This document shows positions 44,294 through 58,877 of a stretch of DNA of 64,000 bases, in pieces; positions within the stretch are counted from its first letter, which is position 1; every line of letters begins with the position of its first letter. Origin of the DNA: Micromussa lordhowensis (taxonomy: Eukaryota; Cnidaria; Anthozoa; Scleractinia; Lobophylliidae); the NCBI GenBank assembly GCA_964020085.1, contig OZ026603.1, forward strand, positions 6,343,046-6,407,045. Reading direction: 5' to 3'. The translations under genes were made by a program, and so were the position numbers. The notes beneath the pieces were generated by a model. The model saw nothing but the letters and a program-made list of their open reading frames with translations. It had not been told where the DNA came from and searched no databases.

Positions 44294-45844
44294 TAAATAC
44301 ATAATAGTTAAAGATATATTTATTAAAAAGAAGAGCCGCTGTACAAAATGCGGCCCTGGATTCTCTTTTAAAACCAGTAAACTCATAGGTAGGGATAAAA
44401 TCAGCTAGCGCATTCCGCAACTTAGCTGATACGTAAGAAAAAAGAGAACTAAGACCATAACTGGTTGTTCCAGGTTAATTGAGGGACAAAATGTAATTTC
44501 CGCGAAGATCATGCATAACAAAGGGGCCGGGACAGAAAACGTATTTTTCACATAAGACGAAAAACCCTTTAAAAAAAAAACAAACAAACATACCTTTATG
44601 AAGTAATACGAGGAAATTTTGAATGCGCTTATTGCATAGAGATGTAGAGCTTGACTTTCGCAGTAAGAGGACAGGTAATCTGCAGATATAAATATCGTTA
44701 TTCTCCTATTTACATCATTATACCGTTTCTTTGACACGAGAATTAGAGCGAAATGAAAGCACAACTTTGTCGCGAATTTTCTATGATTAAAAACTTGTTC
44801 AGAAATCCAAAATCTAAGTTAACAGCACACACCACGTCTACTCCTGAGTATCTGGCTAGAAATCATTTCCTCAGGCCGCGCTTCAGCCATTCGATGAGGG
44901 CCAGTCTCGTGCTTCTTACTGTTGCCTCGCTCATGCCCAAAAAGAATTCTGGGTAATTCTGCCATTCCATGACAAGGGAAGAGTCCCGATTCTCATTTTA
45001 AGATTTCTTTATAAGTGTCGGGCCACCCAGTCCTACCAGCAAAGTACAGCCTGCATTGACGTTTTTAGCTGTCAAAACGTGCCCAAATTGTATCGGTAGG
45101 TCTTGGAATTCGTCCACAGAAAGGCCAGAGAGACAACTTCACTCGTGAACCACCATGTTTGCAACAGAGCCTTTAAAGCGTCCCAGTCTGCATGAAACCA
45201 TCTCTCGCCTCTCTCTAAGACAAGACCAGACACGCACGGTTCTTACGTTACGTTTGTGCCTATGAAATCAACTGAAATGGCAATTGCTGGTTTAAAAAAT
45301 GAAAAAAAAAACCCAGCATGTTCATATTTTTTGGTAGGCTAGCCATCGAAGAGCCAGAACATTTGCGCATGCGCTGACGGAATGTTTGAACAAGAGAGAA
45401 AAACGCAGTACCTCCAGACACCGGCGCTGGAGCATCGTACCAAACGAGTCATCCCGGGATTTCGGCTCGTGCGATCGCTTTTGGACGCAGTTGGCCCTTC
45501 GCTGCTTTCTGCTACCGACCTTGCCTCCCGGTACGGCATTGAGGGAGAGATATGTCGGCCCCTAAACCATATGTGACAAATCCCACGCCTACTCACAGCT
45601 CCAAACCGCCCTTGTCAATATAGCGTAAGAATTAGATGGCTTATATATTGAAGAGAAAAGTCATTTTCTCTGTCATATGGTAAGCACTGGAGTCGCAGAT
45701 TAATTAAAAAGTGTGCGCATGCGCCCTGCTAAAGGTAACATACATACAGTCATAAGCTTTTTCCGAATAACTACAGGAGCTAATATCTTGGAGACATTAC
45801 ATTTACAGTTAAAATACATAACATCTACAGATGCCTACTAAATA
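44294..45844. repeat. segment A4
   Basis: The most diverged interior copy: ATAAGACGAAAAAC near 44553, a 2-bp deletion in ATTTTAAGATTTC near 44997, AAAGTACAGCCTGC near 45042, and GGCTCGTGCG near 45464. Confidence 0.9.
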
Positions 45845-47547
45845 TGTCTGGATTTATGAAAACCGTGTTAAAACGAAATCAAGTGGTTTTTTTTTAATTG
45901 CTGATTTCTTCAATTTAATTTTCTTCCTTGCTCTCGCTATGACAGCAGATTGTAATTCGTACCTAGCATGAAATGTAGAGAACTTCTTGCCGCATGTTTC
46001 ATTGATCTTCCCTTTTTTTAAATTATTTATCCTACCACCCCCCCCCTCCCCCCTTCGAATTTCTACTAGGTTTAGTCCAGGCTTCACTCGTTTGAATTCA
46101 GTTCGCGCGTTCGTTGACTCTGACATGGAGCCGATCGCTTAGCGTTCTGCATTTGCTGTCTAAAGGAAGTCTGCCTGAGGACATCATTAAGTCCAATGAA
46201 GGTGCAAGTCTAACGGTTTGCTAGCAAGCGTCGTCTATTATCCTACGCGGTAAGGCGGGCCTGATATGTATCAACGGAACATTTAGTCCCGTAAGAGTAG
46301 GCCGTTTGCCCTGTAGCGATAATGTTGTGCTTGCTTTAGACAGCAAAGATCTTTAGCCACACCAATTTAGGGCTTATAGGTGCAATGGACTAGACATTTC
46401 CAGCTGCTGTTGGCGTTATTTGCCCTGAACTTTGATTTGGCTAAAGACTTGGAAAAAAATCTGTTGAAATGTGGATATGCCATTCCGCGCTCGACAAAAA
46501 TCAAGTTCATCCGGGACATTGCTATTTGCAAGCAAAGCATGGCCAGGAGCAGAGTGAAGAACATGAGTTCAAGCGCTGATCGTGAGTAGAATTTCCTTGT
46601 TTGATCAATTTTAGGCGTTCTCGGCTTCGCTAACTATCAGAACTGTCTGTGATTCGCTAGCGCGGAAGAATTTTATTTGCGTGTCTTCCGGCTGATGATT
46701 GATCAGTTTGTTGAAGTGTTGACATGTTGAAGTGCTCGCCAACTCATGATTATGGCCTAGTTTGTTTAAAGTTCGATCCATTCTCGATGTAGGAAGCTCT
46801 TGTTTAGTCCATTTAGGACGATGCAGGTTATAGAAAGCTAAACTTGATCAACTCTCCGCCGCCGTTTTTGACATCTGTGCCTTCGTGTGTTTATGTAGAC
46901 CGTGGCTCCAATTTCATGTTCAAAGCACTCTTAATTAAATTGTAGAATTCATGATTGATCGAAAAGACGGTGAAACTAGTCCTCCTGGCCTGAAAAGGCA
47001 TCCAGGAGAGTTATTTCCCTTTATTTGAGCTATGATAAGCCTTGTGGAAAGCTAGCGCTAAGACAGAATTGTATCACGATAATCAGTGACAAGTCAAATT
47101 CTGTGGCTACGTTTTTGCGAATCCAGACAGATATTGAAAGTAAATGTCACGTAAGGGCTACTAGTTGGCTGAAATGTAGAAGCAAATAGTCCATTTGACT
47201 GCTTACAATGCTCTTTTTGCCATGACTGGCTAATTTAATGCCTAGGAAAGACATAGTGAGGTCATTTAGCTAAAATCACAGAGGTTAAACATGTCTAAAT
47301 TAGTGCCGCGAATCAAGTGATCAATTTAAGCTCTGATTAAGCTTTGTTTGGCTAGTTCGACTCATTTGAAGCGATTTCAAAGGCTTGCATAGGCATGACA
47401 TAGCTTCTATTAAAGAGTACATGAGGTAGAAAGCACTCTCAGTACTACATGGTTTTATTTATGTACACTATCTGACCGATTTGCTAAAAACGTGCCTGCT
47501 GTTTTTAGTGCCTGCAGCCTTTAACACGGTTTTCATAAATCCAGACA
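45845..47547. mobile_element. element B4
   Basis: Same ends and flanks. It has one of the two shortest C tracts (C9-T-C6). It carries GATTGATCG and TTTGCTAAA. Confidence 0.85.
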
Positions 47548-49099
47548 TAAATACATAATAGTTAAAGATATATTTATTAAAAAGAAGAGCCGCTGTACAA
47601 AATGCGGCCCTGGATTCTCTTTTAAAACCAGTAAACTCATAGGTAGGGATAAAATCAGCTAGCGCATTCCGCAACTTAGCTGATACGTAAGAAAAAAGAG
47701 AACTAAGACCATAACTGGTTGTTCCAGGTTAATTGAGGGACAAAATGTAATTTCCGCGAAGATCATGCATAACAAAGGGGCCGGGACAGAAAACGTATTT
47801 TTCACATAAGCAGAAAAACCCTTTAAAAAAAAAACAAACAAACATACCTTTATGAAGTAATACGAGGAAATTTTGAATGCGCTTATTGCATAGAGATGTA
47901 GAGCTTGACTTTCGCAGTAAGAGGACAGGTAATCTGCAGATATAAATATCGTTATTCTCCTATTTACATCATTATACCGTTTCTTTGACACGAGAATTAG
48001 AGCGAAATGAAAGCACAACTTTGTCGCGAATTTTCTATGATTAAAAACTTGTTCAGAAATCCAAAATCTAAGTTAACAGCACACACCACGTCTACTCCTG
48101 AGTATCTGGCTAGAAATCATTTCCTCAGGCCGCGCTTCAGCCATTCGATGAGGGCCAGTCTCGTGCTTCTTACTGTTGCCTCGCTCATGCCCAAAAAGAA
48201 TTCTGGGTAATTCTGCCATTCCATGACAAGGGAAGAGTCCCGATTCTCATTTTATAGATTTCTTTATAAGTGTCGGGCCACCCAGTCCTACCAGCAAAAT
48301 ACAGCCTCCATTGACGTTTTTAGCTGTCAAAACGTGCCCAAATTGTATCGGTAGGTCTTGGAATTCGTCCACAGAAAGGCCAGAGAGACAACTTCACTCG
48401 TGAACCACCATGTTTGCAACAGAGCCTTTAAAGCGTCCCAGTCTGCATGAAACCATCTCTCGCCTCTCTCTAAGACAAGACCAGACACGCACGGTTCTTA
48501 CGTTACGTTTGTGCCTATGAAATCAACTGAAATGGCAATTGCTGGTTTAAAAAATGAAAAAAAAAAAACAGCATGTTCATATTTTTTGGTAGGCTAGCCA
48601 TCGAAGAGCCAGAACATTTGCGCATGCGCTGACGGAATGTTTGAACAAGAGAGAAAAACGCAGTACCTCCAGACACCGGCGCTGGAGCATCGTACCAAAC
48701 GAGTCATCCCGGGATTTCGGCCCGTGCGATCGCTTTTGGACGCAGTTGGCCCTTCGCTGCTTTCTGCTACCGACCTTGCCTCCCGGTACGGCATTGAGGG
48801 AGAGATATGTCGGCCCCTAAACCATATGTGACAAATCCCACGCCTACTCACAGCTCCAAACCGCCCTTGTCAATATAGCGTAAGAATTAGATGGCTTATA
48901 TATTGAAGAGAAAAGTCATTTTCTCTGTCATATGGTAAGCACTGGAGTCGCAGATTAATTAAAAAGTGTGCGCATGCGCCCTGCTAAAGGTAACATACAT
49001 ACAGTCATAAGCTTTTTCCGAATAACTACAGGAGCTAATATCTTGGAGACATTACATTTACAGTTAAAATACATAACATCTACAGATGCCTACTAAATA
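47548..49099. repeat. segment A5
   Basis: Matches the consensus of the left half of the array (GGGACAGAAAACG near 47787). Its poly-A tract near 48558 is longer than in neighbours. Confidence 0.9.
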
Positions 49100-50808
49100 T
49101 GTCTGGATTTATGAAAACCGTGTTAAAACGAAATCAGGTGGTTTTTTTTTAATTGCTGATTTCTTCAATTTAATTTTCTTCCTTGCTCTCGCTATGACAG
49201 CAGATTGTAATTCGTACCTAGCATGAAATGTAGAGAACTTCTTGCCGCATGTTTCATTGATCTTCCCTTTTTTTTAAATTATTTATCCTACAACCCCCCC
49301 CCCCCCCTTCCCCCTTCGAATTTCTACTAGGTTTAGTCCAGGATTCACTCGTTTGAATTCAGTTCGCGCGTTCGTTGACTCTGACATGGAGCCGATCGCT
49401 TAGCGTTCTGCATTTGCTGTCTAAAGGAAGTCTGCCTGAGGACATCATTAAGTCCAATGAAGGTGCAAGTCTAACGGTTTGCTAGCAAGCGTCGTCTATT
49501 ATCCTACGCGGTAAGGCGGGCCTGATATGTATCAACGGAACATTTAGTCCCGTAAGAGTAGGCCGTTTGCCCTGTAGCGATAATGTTGTGCTTGCTTTAG
49601 ACAGCAAAGATCTTTAGCCACACCAATTTAGGGCTTATAGGTGCAATGGACTAGACATTTCCAGCTGCTGTTGGCGTTATTTGCCCTGAACTTTGATTTG
49701 GCTAAAGACTTGGAAAAAAATCTGTTGAAATGTGGATATGCCATTCCGCGCTCGACAAAAATCAAGTTCATCCGGGACATTGCTATTTGCAAGCAAAGCA
49801 TGGCCAGGAGCAGAGTGAAGAACATGAGTTCAAGCGCTGATCGTGAGTAGAATTTCCTTGTTTGATCAATTTTAGGCGTTCTCGGCTTCGCTAACTATCA
49901 GAACTGTCTGTGATTCGCTAGCGCGGAAGAATTTTATTTGCGTGTCTTCCGGCTGATGATTGATCAGTTTGTTGAAGTGTTGACATGTTGAAGTGCTCGC
50001 CAACTCATGATTATGGCCTAGTTTGTTTAAAGTTCGATCCATTCTCGATGTAGGAAGCTCTTGTTTAGTCCATTTAGGACGATGCAGGTTATAGAAAGCT
50101 AAACTTGATCAACTCTCCGCCGCCGTTTTTGACATCTGTGCCTTCGTGTGTTTATGTAGACCGTGGCTCCAATTTCATGTTCAAAGCACTCTTAATTAAA
50201 TTGTAGAATTCATGATTCATCGAAAAGACGGTGAAACTAGTCCTCCTGGCCTGAAAAGGCATCCAGGAGAGTTATTTCCCTTTATTTGAGCTATGATAAG
50301 CCTTGTGGAAAGCTAGCGCTAAGACAGAATTGTATCACGATAATCAGTGACAAGTCAAATTCTGTGGCTACGTTTTTGCGAATCCAGACAGATATTGAAA
50401 GTAAATGTCACGTAAGGGCTACTAGTTGGCTGAAATGTAGAAGCAAATAGTCCATTTGACTGCTTACAATGCTCTTTTTGCCATGACTGGCTAATTTAAT
50501 GCCTAGGAAAGACATAGTGAGGTCATTTAGCTAAAATCACAGAGGTTAAACATGTCTAAATTAGTGCCGCGAATCAAGTGATCAATTTAAGCTCTGATTA
50601 AGCTTTGTTTGGCTAGTTCGACTCATTTGAAGCGATTTCAAAGGCTTGCATAGGCATGACATAGCTTCTATTAAAGAGTACATGAGGTAGAAAGCACTCT
50701 CAGTACTACATGGTTTTATTTATGTACACTATCTGACCGATTTCCTAAAAACGTGCCTGCTGTTTTTAGTGCCTGCAGCCTTTAACACGGTTTTCATAAA
50801 TCCAGACA
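49100..50808. mobile_element. element B5
   Basis: Same ends and flanks. C tract C14-TT-C5, with CCAGGATTCAC beside it. It carries GATTCATCG and TTTCCTAAA, and AATCAGGTGG just inside the left end. Confidence 0.85.
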
Positions 50809-52359
50809 TAAATACATAATAGTTAAAGATATATTTATTAAAAAGAAGAGCCGCTGTACAAAATGCGGTCCTGGATTCTCTTTTAAAACCAGTAAACTCA
50901 TAGGTAGGGATAAAATCAGCTAGCGCATTCCGCAACTTAGCTGATACGTAAGAAAAAAGAGAACTAAGACCATAACTGGTTGTTCCAGGTTAATTGAGGG
51001 ACAAAATGTAATTTCCGCGAAGATCATGCATAACAAAGGGGCCGGGAAAGAAAACGTATTTTTCACATAAGCAGAAAAACCCTTTAAAAAAAAAACAAAC
51101 AAACATACCTTTATGAAGTAATACGAGGAAATTTTGAATGCGCTTATTGCATAGAGATGTAGAGCTTGACTTTCGCAGTAAGAGGACAGGTAATCTGCAG
51201 ATATAAATATCGTTATTCTCCTATTTACATCATTATACCGTTTCTTTGACACGAGAATTAGAGCGAAATGAAAGCACAACTTTGTCGCGAATTTTCTATG
51301 ATTAAAAACTTGTTCAGAAATCCAAAATCTAAGTTAACAGCACACACCACGTCTACTCCTGAGTATCTGGCTAGAAATCATTTCCTCAGGCCGCGCTTCA
51401 GCCATTCGATGAGGGCCAGTCTCGTGCTTCTTACTGTTGCCTCGCTCATGCCCAAAAAGAATTCTGGGTAATTCTGCCATTCCATGACAAGGGAAGAGTC
51501 CCGATTCTCATTTTATAGATTTCTTTATAAGTGTCGGGCCACCCAGTCCTACCAGCAAAATACAGCCTCCATTGACGTTTTTAGCTGTCAAAACGTGCCC
51601 AAATTGTATCGGTAGGTCTTGGAATTCGTCCACAGAAAGGCCAGAGAGACAACTTCACTCGTGAACCACCATGTTTGCAACAGAGCCTTTAAAGCGTCCC
51701 AGTCTGCATGAAACCATCTCTCGCCTCTCTCTAAGACAAGACCAGACACGCACGGTTCTTACGTTACGTTTGTGCCTATGAAATCAACTGAAATGGCAAT
51801 TGCTGGTTTAAAAAATGAAAAAAAAAACCAGCATGTTCATATTTTTTGGTAGGCTAGCCATCGAAGAGCCAGAACATTTGCGCATGCGCTGACGGAATGT
51901 TTGAACAAGAGAGAAAAACGCAGTACCTCCAGACACCGGCGCTGGAGCATCGTACCAAACGAGTCATCCCGGGATTTCGGCCCGTGCGATCGCTTTTGGA
52001 CGCAGTTGGCCCTTCGCTGCTTTCTGCTACCGACCTTGCCTCCCGGTACGGCATTGAGGGAGAGATATGTCGGCCCCTAAACCATATGTGACAAATCCCA
52101 CGCCTACTCACAGCTCCAAACCGCCCTTGTCAATATAGCGTAAGAATTAGATGGCTTATATATTAAAGAGAAAAGTCATTTTCTCTGTCATATGGTAAGC
52201 ACTGGAGTCGCAGATTAATTAAAAAGTGTGCGCATGCGCCCTGCTAAAGGTAACATACATACAGTCATAAGCTTTTTCCGAATAACTACAGGAGCTAATA
52301 TCTTGGAGACATTACATTTACAGTTAAAATACATAACATCTACAGATGCCTACTAAATA
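50809..52359. repeat. segment A6
   Basis: First copy with GGGAAAGAAAACG (near 51045) in place of GGGACAGAAAACG, a state kept through A9. Private changes: ATGCGGTCC near 50864 and TATATTAAAGAG near 52158. Confidence 0.9.
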
Positions 52360-54069
52360 TGTCTGGATTTATGAAAACCGTGTTAAAACGAAATCAAGTG
52401 GTTTTTTTTTAATTGCTGATTTCTTCAATTTAATTTTCTTCCTTGCTCTCGCTATGACAGCAGATTGTAATTCGTACCTAGCATGAAATGTAGAGAACTT
52501 CTTGCCGCATGTTTCATTGATCTTCCCTTTTTTTAAATTATTTATCCTACCACCCCCCCCCCCCCCCCTTCCCCCTTCGAATTTCTACTAGGTTTAGTCC
52601 AGGATTTACTCGTTTGAATTCAGTTCGCGCGTTCGTTGACTCTGACATGGAGCCGATCGCTTAGCGTTCTGCATTTGCTGTCTAAAGGAAGTCTGCCTGA
52701 GGACATCATTAAGTCCAATGAAGGTGCAAGTCTAACGGTTTGCTAGCAAGCGTCGTCTATTATCCTACGCGGTAAGGCGGGCCTGATATGTATCAACGGA
52801 ACATTTAGTCCCGTAAGAGTAGGCCGTTTGCCCTGTAGCGATAATGTTGTGCTTGCTTTAGACAGCAAAGATCTTTAGCCACACCAATTTAGGGCTTATA
52901 GGTGCAATGGACTAGACATTTCCAGCTGCTGTTGGCGTTATTTGCCCTGAACTTTGATTTGGCTAAAGACTTGGAAAAAAATCTGTTGAAATGTGGATAT
53001 GCCATTCCGCGCTCGACAAAAATCAAGTTCATCCGGGACATTGCTATTTGCAAGCAAAGCATGGCCAGGAGCAGAGTGAAGAACATGAGTTCAAGCGCTG
53101 ATCGTGAGTAGAATTTCCTTGTTTGATCAATTTTAGGCGTTCTCGGCTTCGCTAACTATCAGAACTGTCTGTGATTCGCTAGCGCGGAAGAATTTTATTT
53201 GCGTGTCTTCCGGCTGATGATTGATCAGTTTGTTGAAGTGTTGACATGTTGAAGTGCTCGCCAACTCATGATTATGGCCTAGTTTGTTTAAAGTTCGATC
53301 CATTCTCGATGTAGGAAGCTCTTGTTTAGTCCATTTAGGACGATGCAGGTTATAGAAAGCTAAACTTGATCAACTCTCCGCCGCCGTTTTTGACATCTGT
53401 GCCTTCGTGTGTTTATGTAGACCGTGGCTCCAATTTCATGTTCAAAGCACTCTTAATTAAATTGTAGAATTCATGATTCATCGAAAAGACGGTGAAACTA
53501 GTCCTCCTGGCCTGAAAAGGCATCCAGGAGAGTTATTTCCCTTTATTTGAGCTATGATAAGCCTTGTGGAAAGCTAGCGCTAAGACAGAATTGTATCACG
53601 ATAATCAGTGACAAGTCAAATTCTGTGGCTACGTTTTTGCGAATCCAGACAGATATTGAAAGTAAATGTCACGTAAGGGCTACTAGTTGGCTGAAATGTA
53701 GAAGCAAATAGTCCATTTGACTGCTTACAATGCTCTTTTTGCCATGACTGGCTAATTTAATGCCTAGGAAAGACATAGTGAGGTCATTTAGCTAAAATCA
53801 CAGAGGTTAAACATGTCTAAATTAGTGCCGCGAATCAAGTGATCAATTTAAGCTCTGATTAAGCTTTGTTTGGCTAGTTCGACTCATTTGAAGCGATTTC
53901 AAAGGCTTGCATAGGCATGACATAGCTTCTATTAAAGAGTACATGAGGTAGAAAGCACTCTCAGTACTACATGGTTTTATTTATGTACACTATCTGACCG
54001 ATTTCCTAAAAACGTGCCTGCTGTTTTTAGTGCCTGCAGCCTTTAACACGGTTTTCATAAATCCAGACA
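52360..54069. mobile_element. element B6
   Basis: Same ends and flanks. It has the longest C tract, C16-TT-C5, with CCAGGATTTAC beside it. It carries GATTCATCG and TTTCCTAAA. Confidence 0.85.
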
Positions 54070-55620
54070 TAAATACATAATAGTTAAAGATATATTTATT
54101 AAAAAGAAGAGCCGCTGTACAAAATGCGGCCCTGGATTCTCTTTTAAAACCAGTAAACTCATAGGTAGGGATAAAATCAGCTAGCGCATTCCGCAACTTA
54201 GCTGATACGTAAGAAAAAAGAGAACTAAGACCATAACTGGTTGTTCCAGGTTAATTGAGGGACAAAATGTAATTTCCGCGAAGATCATGCATAACAAAGG
54301 GGCCGGGAAAGAAAACGTATTTTTCACATAAGCAGAAAAACCCTTTAAAAAAAAAACAAACAAACATACCTTTATGAAGTAATACGAGGAAATTTTGAAT
54401 GCGCTTATTGCATAGAGATGTAGAGCTTGACTTTCGCAGTAAGAGGACAGGTAATCTGCAGATATAAATATCGTTATTCTCCTATTTACATCATTATACC
54501 GTTTCTTTGACACGAGAATTAGAGCGAAATGAAAGCACAACTTTGTCGCGAATTTTCTATGATTAAAAACTTGTTCAGAAATCCAAAATCTAAGTTAACA
54601 GCACACACCACGTCTACTCCTGAGTATCTGGCTAGAAATCATTTCCTCAGGCCGCGCTTCAGCCATTCGATGAGGGCCAGTCTCGTGCTTCTTACTGTTG
54701 CCTCGCTCATGCCCAAAAAGAATTCTGGGTAATTCTGCCATTCCATGACAAGGGAAGAGTCCCGATTCTCATTTTATAGATTTCTTTATAAGTGTCGGGC
54801 CACCCAGTCCTACCAGCAAAATACAGCCTCCATTGACGTTTTTAGCTGTCAAAACGTGCCCAAATTGTATCGGTAGGTCTTGGAATTCGTCCACAGAAAG
54901 GCCAGAGAGACAACTTCACTCGTGAACCACCATGTTTGCAACAGAGCCTTTAAAGCGTCCCAGTCTGCATGAAACCATCTCTCGCCTCTCTCTAAGACAA
55001 GACCAGACACGCACGGTTCTTACGTTACGTTTGTGCCTATGAAATCAACTGAAATGGCAATTGCTGGTTTAAAAAATGAAAAAAAAAAACAGCATGTTCA
55101 TATTTTTTGGTAGGCTAGCCATCGAAGAGCCAGAACATTTGCGCATGCGCTGACGGAATGTTTGAACAAGAGAGAAAAACGCAGTACCTCCAGACACCGG
55201 CGCTGGAGCATCGTACCAAACGAGTCATCCCGGGATTTCGGCCCGTGCGATCGCTTTTGGACGCAGTTGGCCCTTCGCTGCTTTCTGCTACCGACCTTGC
55301 CTCCCGGTACGGCATTGAGGGAGAGATATGTCGGCCCCTAAACCATATGTGACAAATCCCACGCCTACTCACAGCTCCAAACCGCCCTTGTCAATATAGC
55401 GTAAGAATTAGATGGCTTATATATTGAAGAGAAAAGTCATTTTCTCTGTCATATGGTAAGCACTGGAGTCGCAGATTAATTAAAAAGTGTGCGCATGCGC
55501 CCTGCTAAAGGTAACATACATACAGTCATAAGCTTTTTCCGAATAACTACAGGAGCTAATATCTTGGAGACATTACATTTACAGTTAAAATACATAACAT
55601 CTACAGATGCCTACTAAATA
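54070..55620. repeat. segment A7
   Basis: GGGAAAG type. No private change was noted apart from poly-A length. Confidence 0.9.
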
Positions 55621-57326
55621 TGTCTGGATTTATGAAAACCGTGTTAAAACGAAATCAAGTGTTTTTTTTTTAATTGCTGATTTCTTCAATTTAATTTTCT
55701 TCCTTGCTCTCGCTATGACAGCAGATTGTAATTCGTACCTAGCATGAAATGTAGAGAACTTCTTGCCGCATGTTTCATTGATCTTCCCTTTTTTTAAATT
55801 ATTTATCCTACCACCCCCCCCCCCCTCCCCCCTTCGAATTTCTACTAGGTTTAGTCCAGGCTTCACTCGTTTGAATTCAGTTCGCGCGTTCGTTGACTCT
55901 GACATGGAGCCGATCGCTTAGCGTTCTGCATTTGCTGTCTAAAGGAAGTCTGCCTGAGGACATCATTAAGTCCAATGAAGGTGCAAGTCTAACGGTTTGC
56001 TAGCAAGCGTCGTCTATTATCCTACGCGGTAAGGCGGGCCTGATATGTATCAACGGAACATTTAGTCCCGTAAGAGTAGGCCGTTTGCCCTGAAGCGATA
56101 ATGTTGTGCTTGCTTTAGACAGCAAAGATCTTTAGCCACACCAATTTAGGGCTTATAGGTGCAATGGACTAGACATTTCCAGCTGCTGTTGGCGTTATTT
56201 GCCCTGAACTTTGATTTGGCTAAAGACTTGGAAAAAAATCTGTTGAAATGTGGATATGCCATTCCGCGCTCGACAAAAATCAAGTTCATCCGGGACATTG
56301 CTATTTGCAAGCAAAGCATGGCCAGGAGCAGAGTGAAGAACATGAGTTCAAGCGCTGATCGTGAGTAGAATTTCCTTGTTTGATCAATTTTAGGCGTTCT
56401 CGGCTTCGCTAACTATCAGAACTGTCTGTGATTCGCTAGCGCGGAAGAATTTTATTTGCGTGTCTTCCGGCTGATGATTGATCAGTTTGTTGAAGTGTTG
56501 ACATGTTGAAGTGCTCGCCAACTCATGATTATGGCCTAGTTTGTTTAAAGTTCGATCCATTCTCGATGTAGGAAGCTCTTGTTTAGTCCATTTAGGACGA
56601 TGCAGGTTATAGAAAGCTAAACTTGATCAACTCTCCGCCGCCGTTTTTGACATCTGTGCCTTCGTGTGTTTATGTAGACCGTGGCTCCAATTTCATGTTC
56701 AAAGCACTCTTAATTAAATTGTAGAATTCATGATTCATCGAAAAGACGGTGAAACTAGTCCTCCTGGCCTGAAAAGGCATCCAGGAGAGTTATTTCCCTT
56801 TATTTGAGCTATGATAAGCCTTGTGGAAAGCTAGCGCTAAGACAGAATTGTATCACGATAATCAGTGACAAGTCAAATTCTGTGGCTACGTTTTTGCGAA
56901 TCCAGACAGATATTGAAAGTAAATGTCACGTAAGGGCTACTAGTTGGCTGAAATGTAGAAGCAAATAGTCCATTTGACTGCTTACAATGCTCTTTTTGCC
57001 ATGACTGGCTAATTTAATGCCTAGGAAAGACATAGTGAGGTCATTTAGCTAAAATCACAGAGGTTAAACATGTCTAAATTAGTGCCGCGAATCAAGTGAT
57101 CAATTTAAGCTCTGATTAAGCTTTGTTTGGCTAGTTCGACTCATTTGAAGCGATTTCAAAGGCTTGCATAGGCATGACATAGCTTCTATTAAAGAGTACA
57201 TGAGGTAGAAAGCACTCTCAGTACTACATGGTTTTATTTATGTACACTATCTGACCGATTTCCTAAAAACGTGCCTGCTGTTTTTAGTGCCTGCAGCCTT
57301 TAACACGGTTTTCATAAATCCAGACA
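55621..57326. mobile_element. element B7
   Basis: Same ends and flanks. C tract C12-T-C6 with CCAGGCTTCAC, unlike its neighbours B6 and B8. Private change: CCCTGAAGCG near 56088 (CCCTGTAGCG elsewhere). Confidence 0.85.
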
Positions 57327-58877
57327 TAAATACATAATAGTTAAAGATATATTTATTAAAAAGAAGAGCCGCTGTACAAAATGCGGCCCTGGATTCTCTT
57401 TTAAAACCAGTAAACTCATAGGTAGGGATAAAATCAGCTAGCGCATTCCGCAACTTAGCTGATACGTAAGAAAAAAGAGAACTAAGACCATAACTGGTTG
57501 TTCCAGGTTAATTGAGGGACAAAATGTAATTTCCGCGAAGATCATGCATAACAAAGGGGCCGGGAAAGAAAACGTATTTTTCACATAAGCAGAAAAACCC
57601 TTTAAAAAAAAAACAAACAAACATACCTTTATGAAGTAATACGAGGAAATTTTGAATGCGCTTATTGCATAGAGATGTAGAGCTTGACTTTCGCAGTAAG
57701 AGGACAGGTAATCTGCAGATATAAATATCGTTATTCTCCTATTTACATCATTATACCGTTTCTTTGACACGAGAATTAGAGCGAAATGAAAGCACAACTT
57801 TGTCGCGAATTTTCTATGATTAAAAACTTGTTCAGAAATCCAAAATCTAAATTAACAGCACACACCACGTCTACTCCTGAGTATCTGGCTAGAAATCATT
57901 TCCTCAGGCCGCGCTTCAGCCATTCGATGAGGGCCAGTCTCGTGCTTCTTACTGTTGCCTCGCTCATGCCCAAAAAGAATTCTGGGTAATTCTGCCATTC
58001 CATGACAAGAGAAGAGTCCCGATTCTCATTTTATAGATTTCTTTATAAGTGTCGGGCCACCCAGTCCTACCAGCAAAATACAGCCTCCATTGACGTTTTT
58101 AGCTGTCAAAACGTGCCCAAATTGTATCGGTAGGTCTTGGAATTCGTCCACAGAAAGGCCAGAGAGACAACTTCACTCGTGAACCACCATGTTTGCAACA
58201 GAGCCTTTAAAGCGTCCCAGTCTGCATGAAACCATCTCTCGCCTCTCTCTAAGACAAGACCAGACACGCACGGTTCTTACGTTACGTTTGTGCCTATGAA
58301 ATCAACTGAAATGGCAATTGCTGGTTTAAAAAATGAAAAAAAAAAACAGCATGTTCATATTTTTTGGTAGGCTAGCCATCGAAGAGCCAGAACATTTGCG
58401 CATGCGCTGACGGAATGTTTGAACAAGAGAGAAAAACGCAGTACCTCCAGACACCGGCGCTGGAGCATCGTACCAAACGAGTCATCCCGGGATTTCGGCC
58501 CGTGCGATCGCTTTTGGACGCAGTTGGCCCTTCGCTGCTTTCTGCTACCGACCTTGCCTCCCGGTACGGCATTGAGGGAGAGATATGTCGGCCCCTAAAC
58601 CATATGTGACAAATCCCACGCCTACTCACAGCTCCAAACCGCCCTTGTCAATATAGCGTAAGAATTAGATGGCTTATATATTGAAGAGAAAAGTCATTTT
58701 CTCTGTCATATGGTAAGCACTGGAGTCGCAGATTAATTAAAAAGTGTGCGCATGCGCCCTGCTAAAGGTAACATACATACAGTCATAAGCTTTTTCCGAA
58801 TAACTACAGGAGCTAATATCTTGGAGACATTACATTTACAGTTAAAATACATAACATCTACAGATGCCTACTAAATA
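57327..58877. repeat. segment A8
   Basis: GGGAAAG type. Private changes: CTAAATTAAC near 57846 and ACAAGAGAAGAG near 58004. Confidence 0.9.
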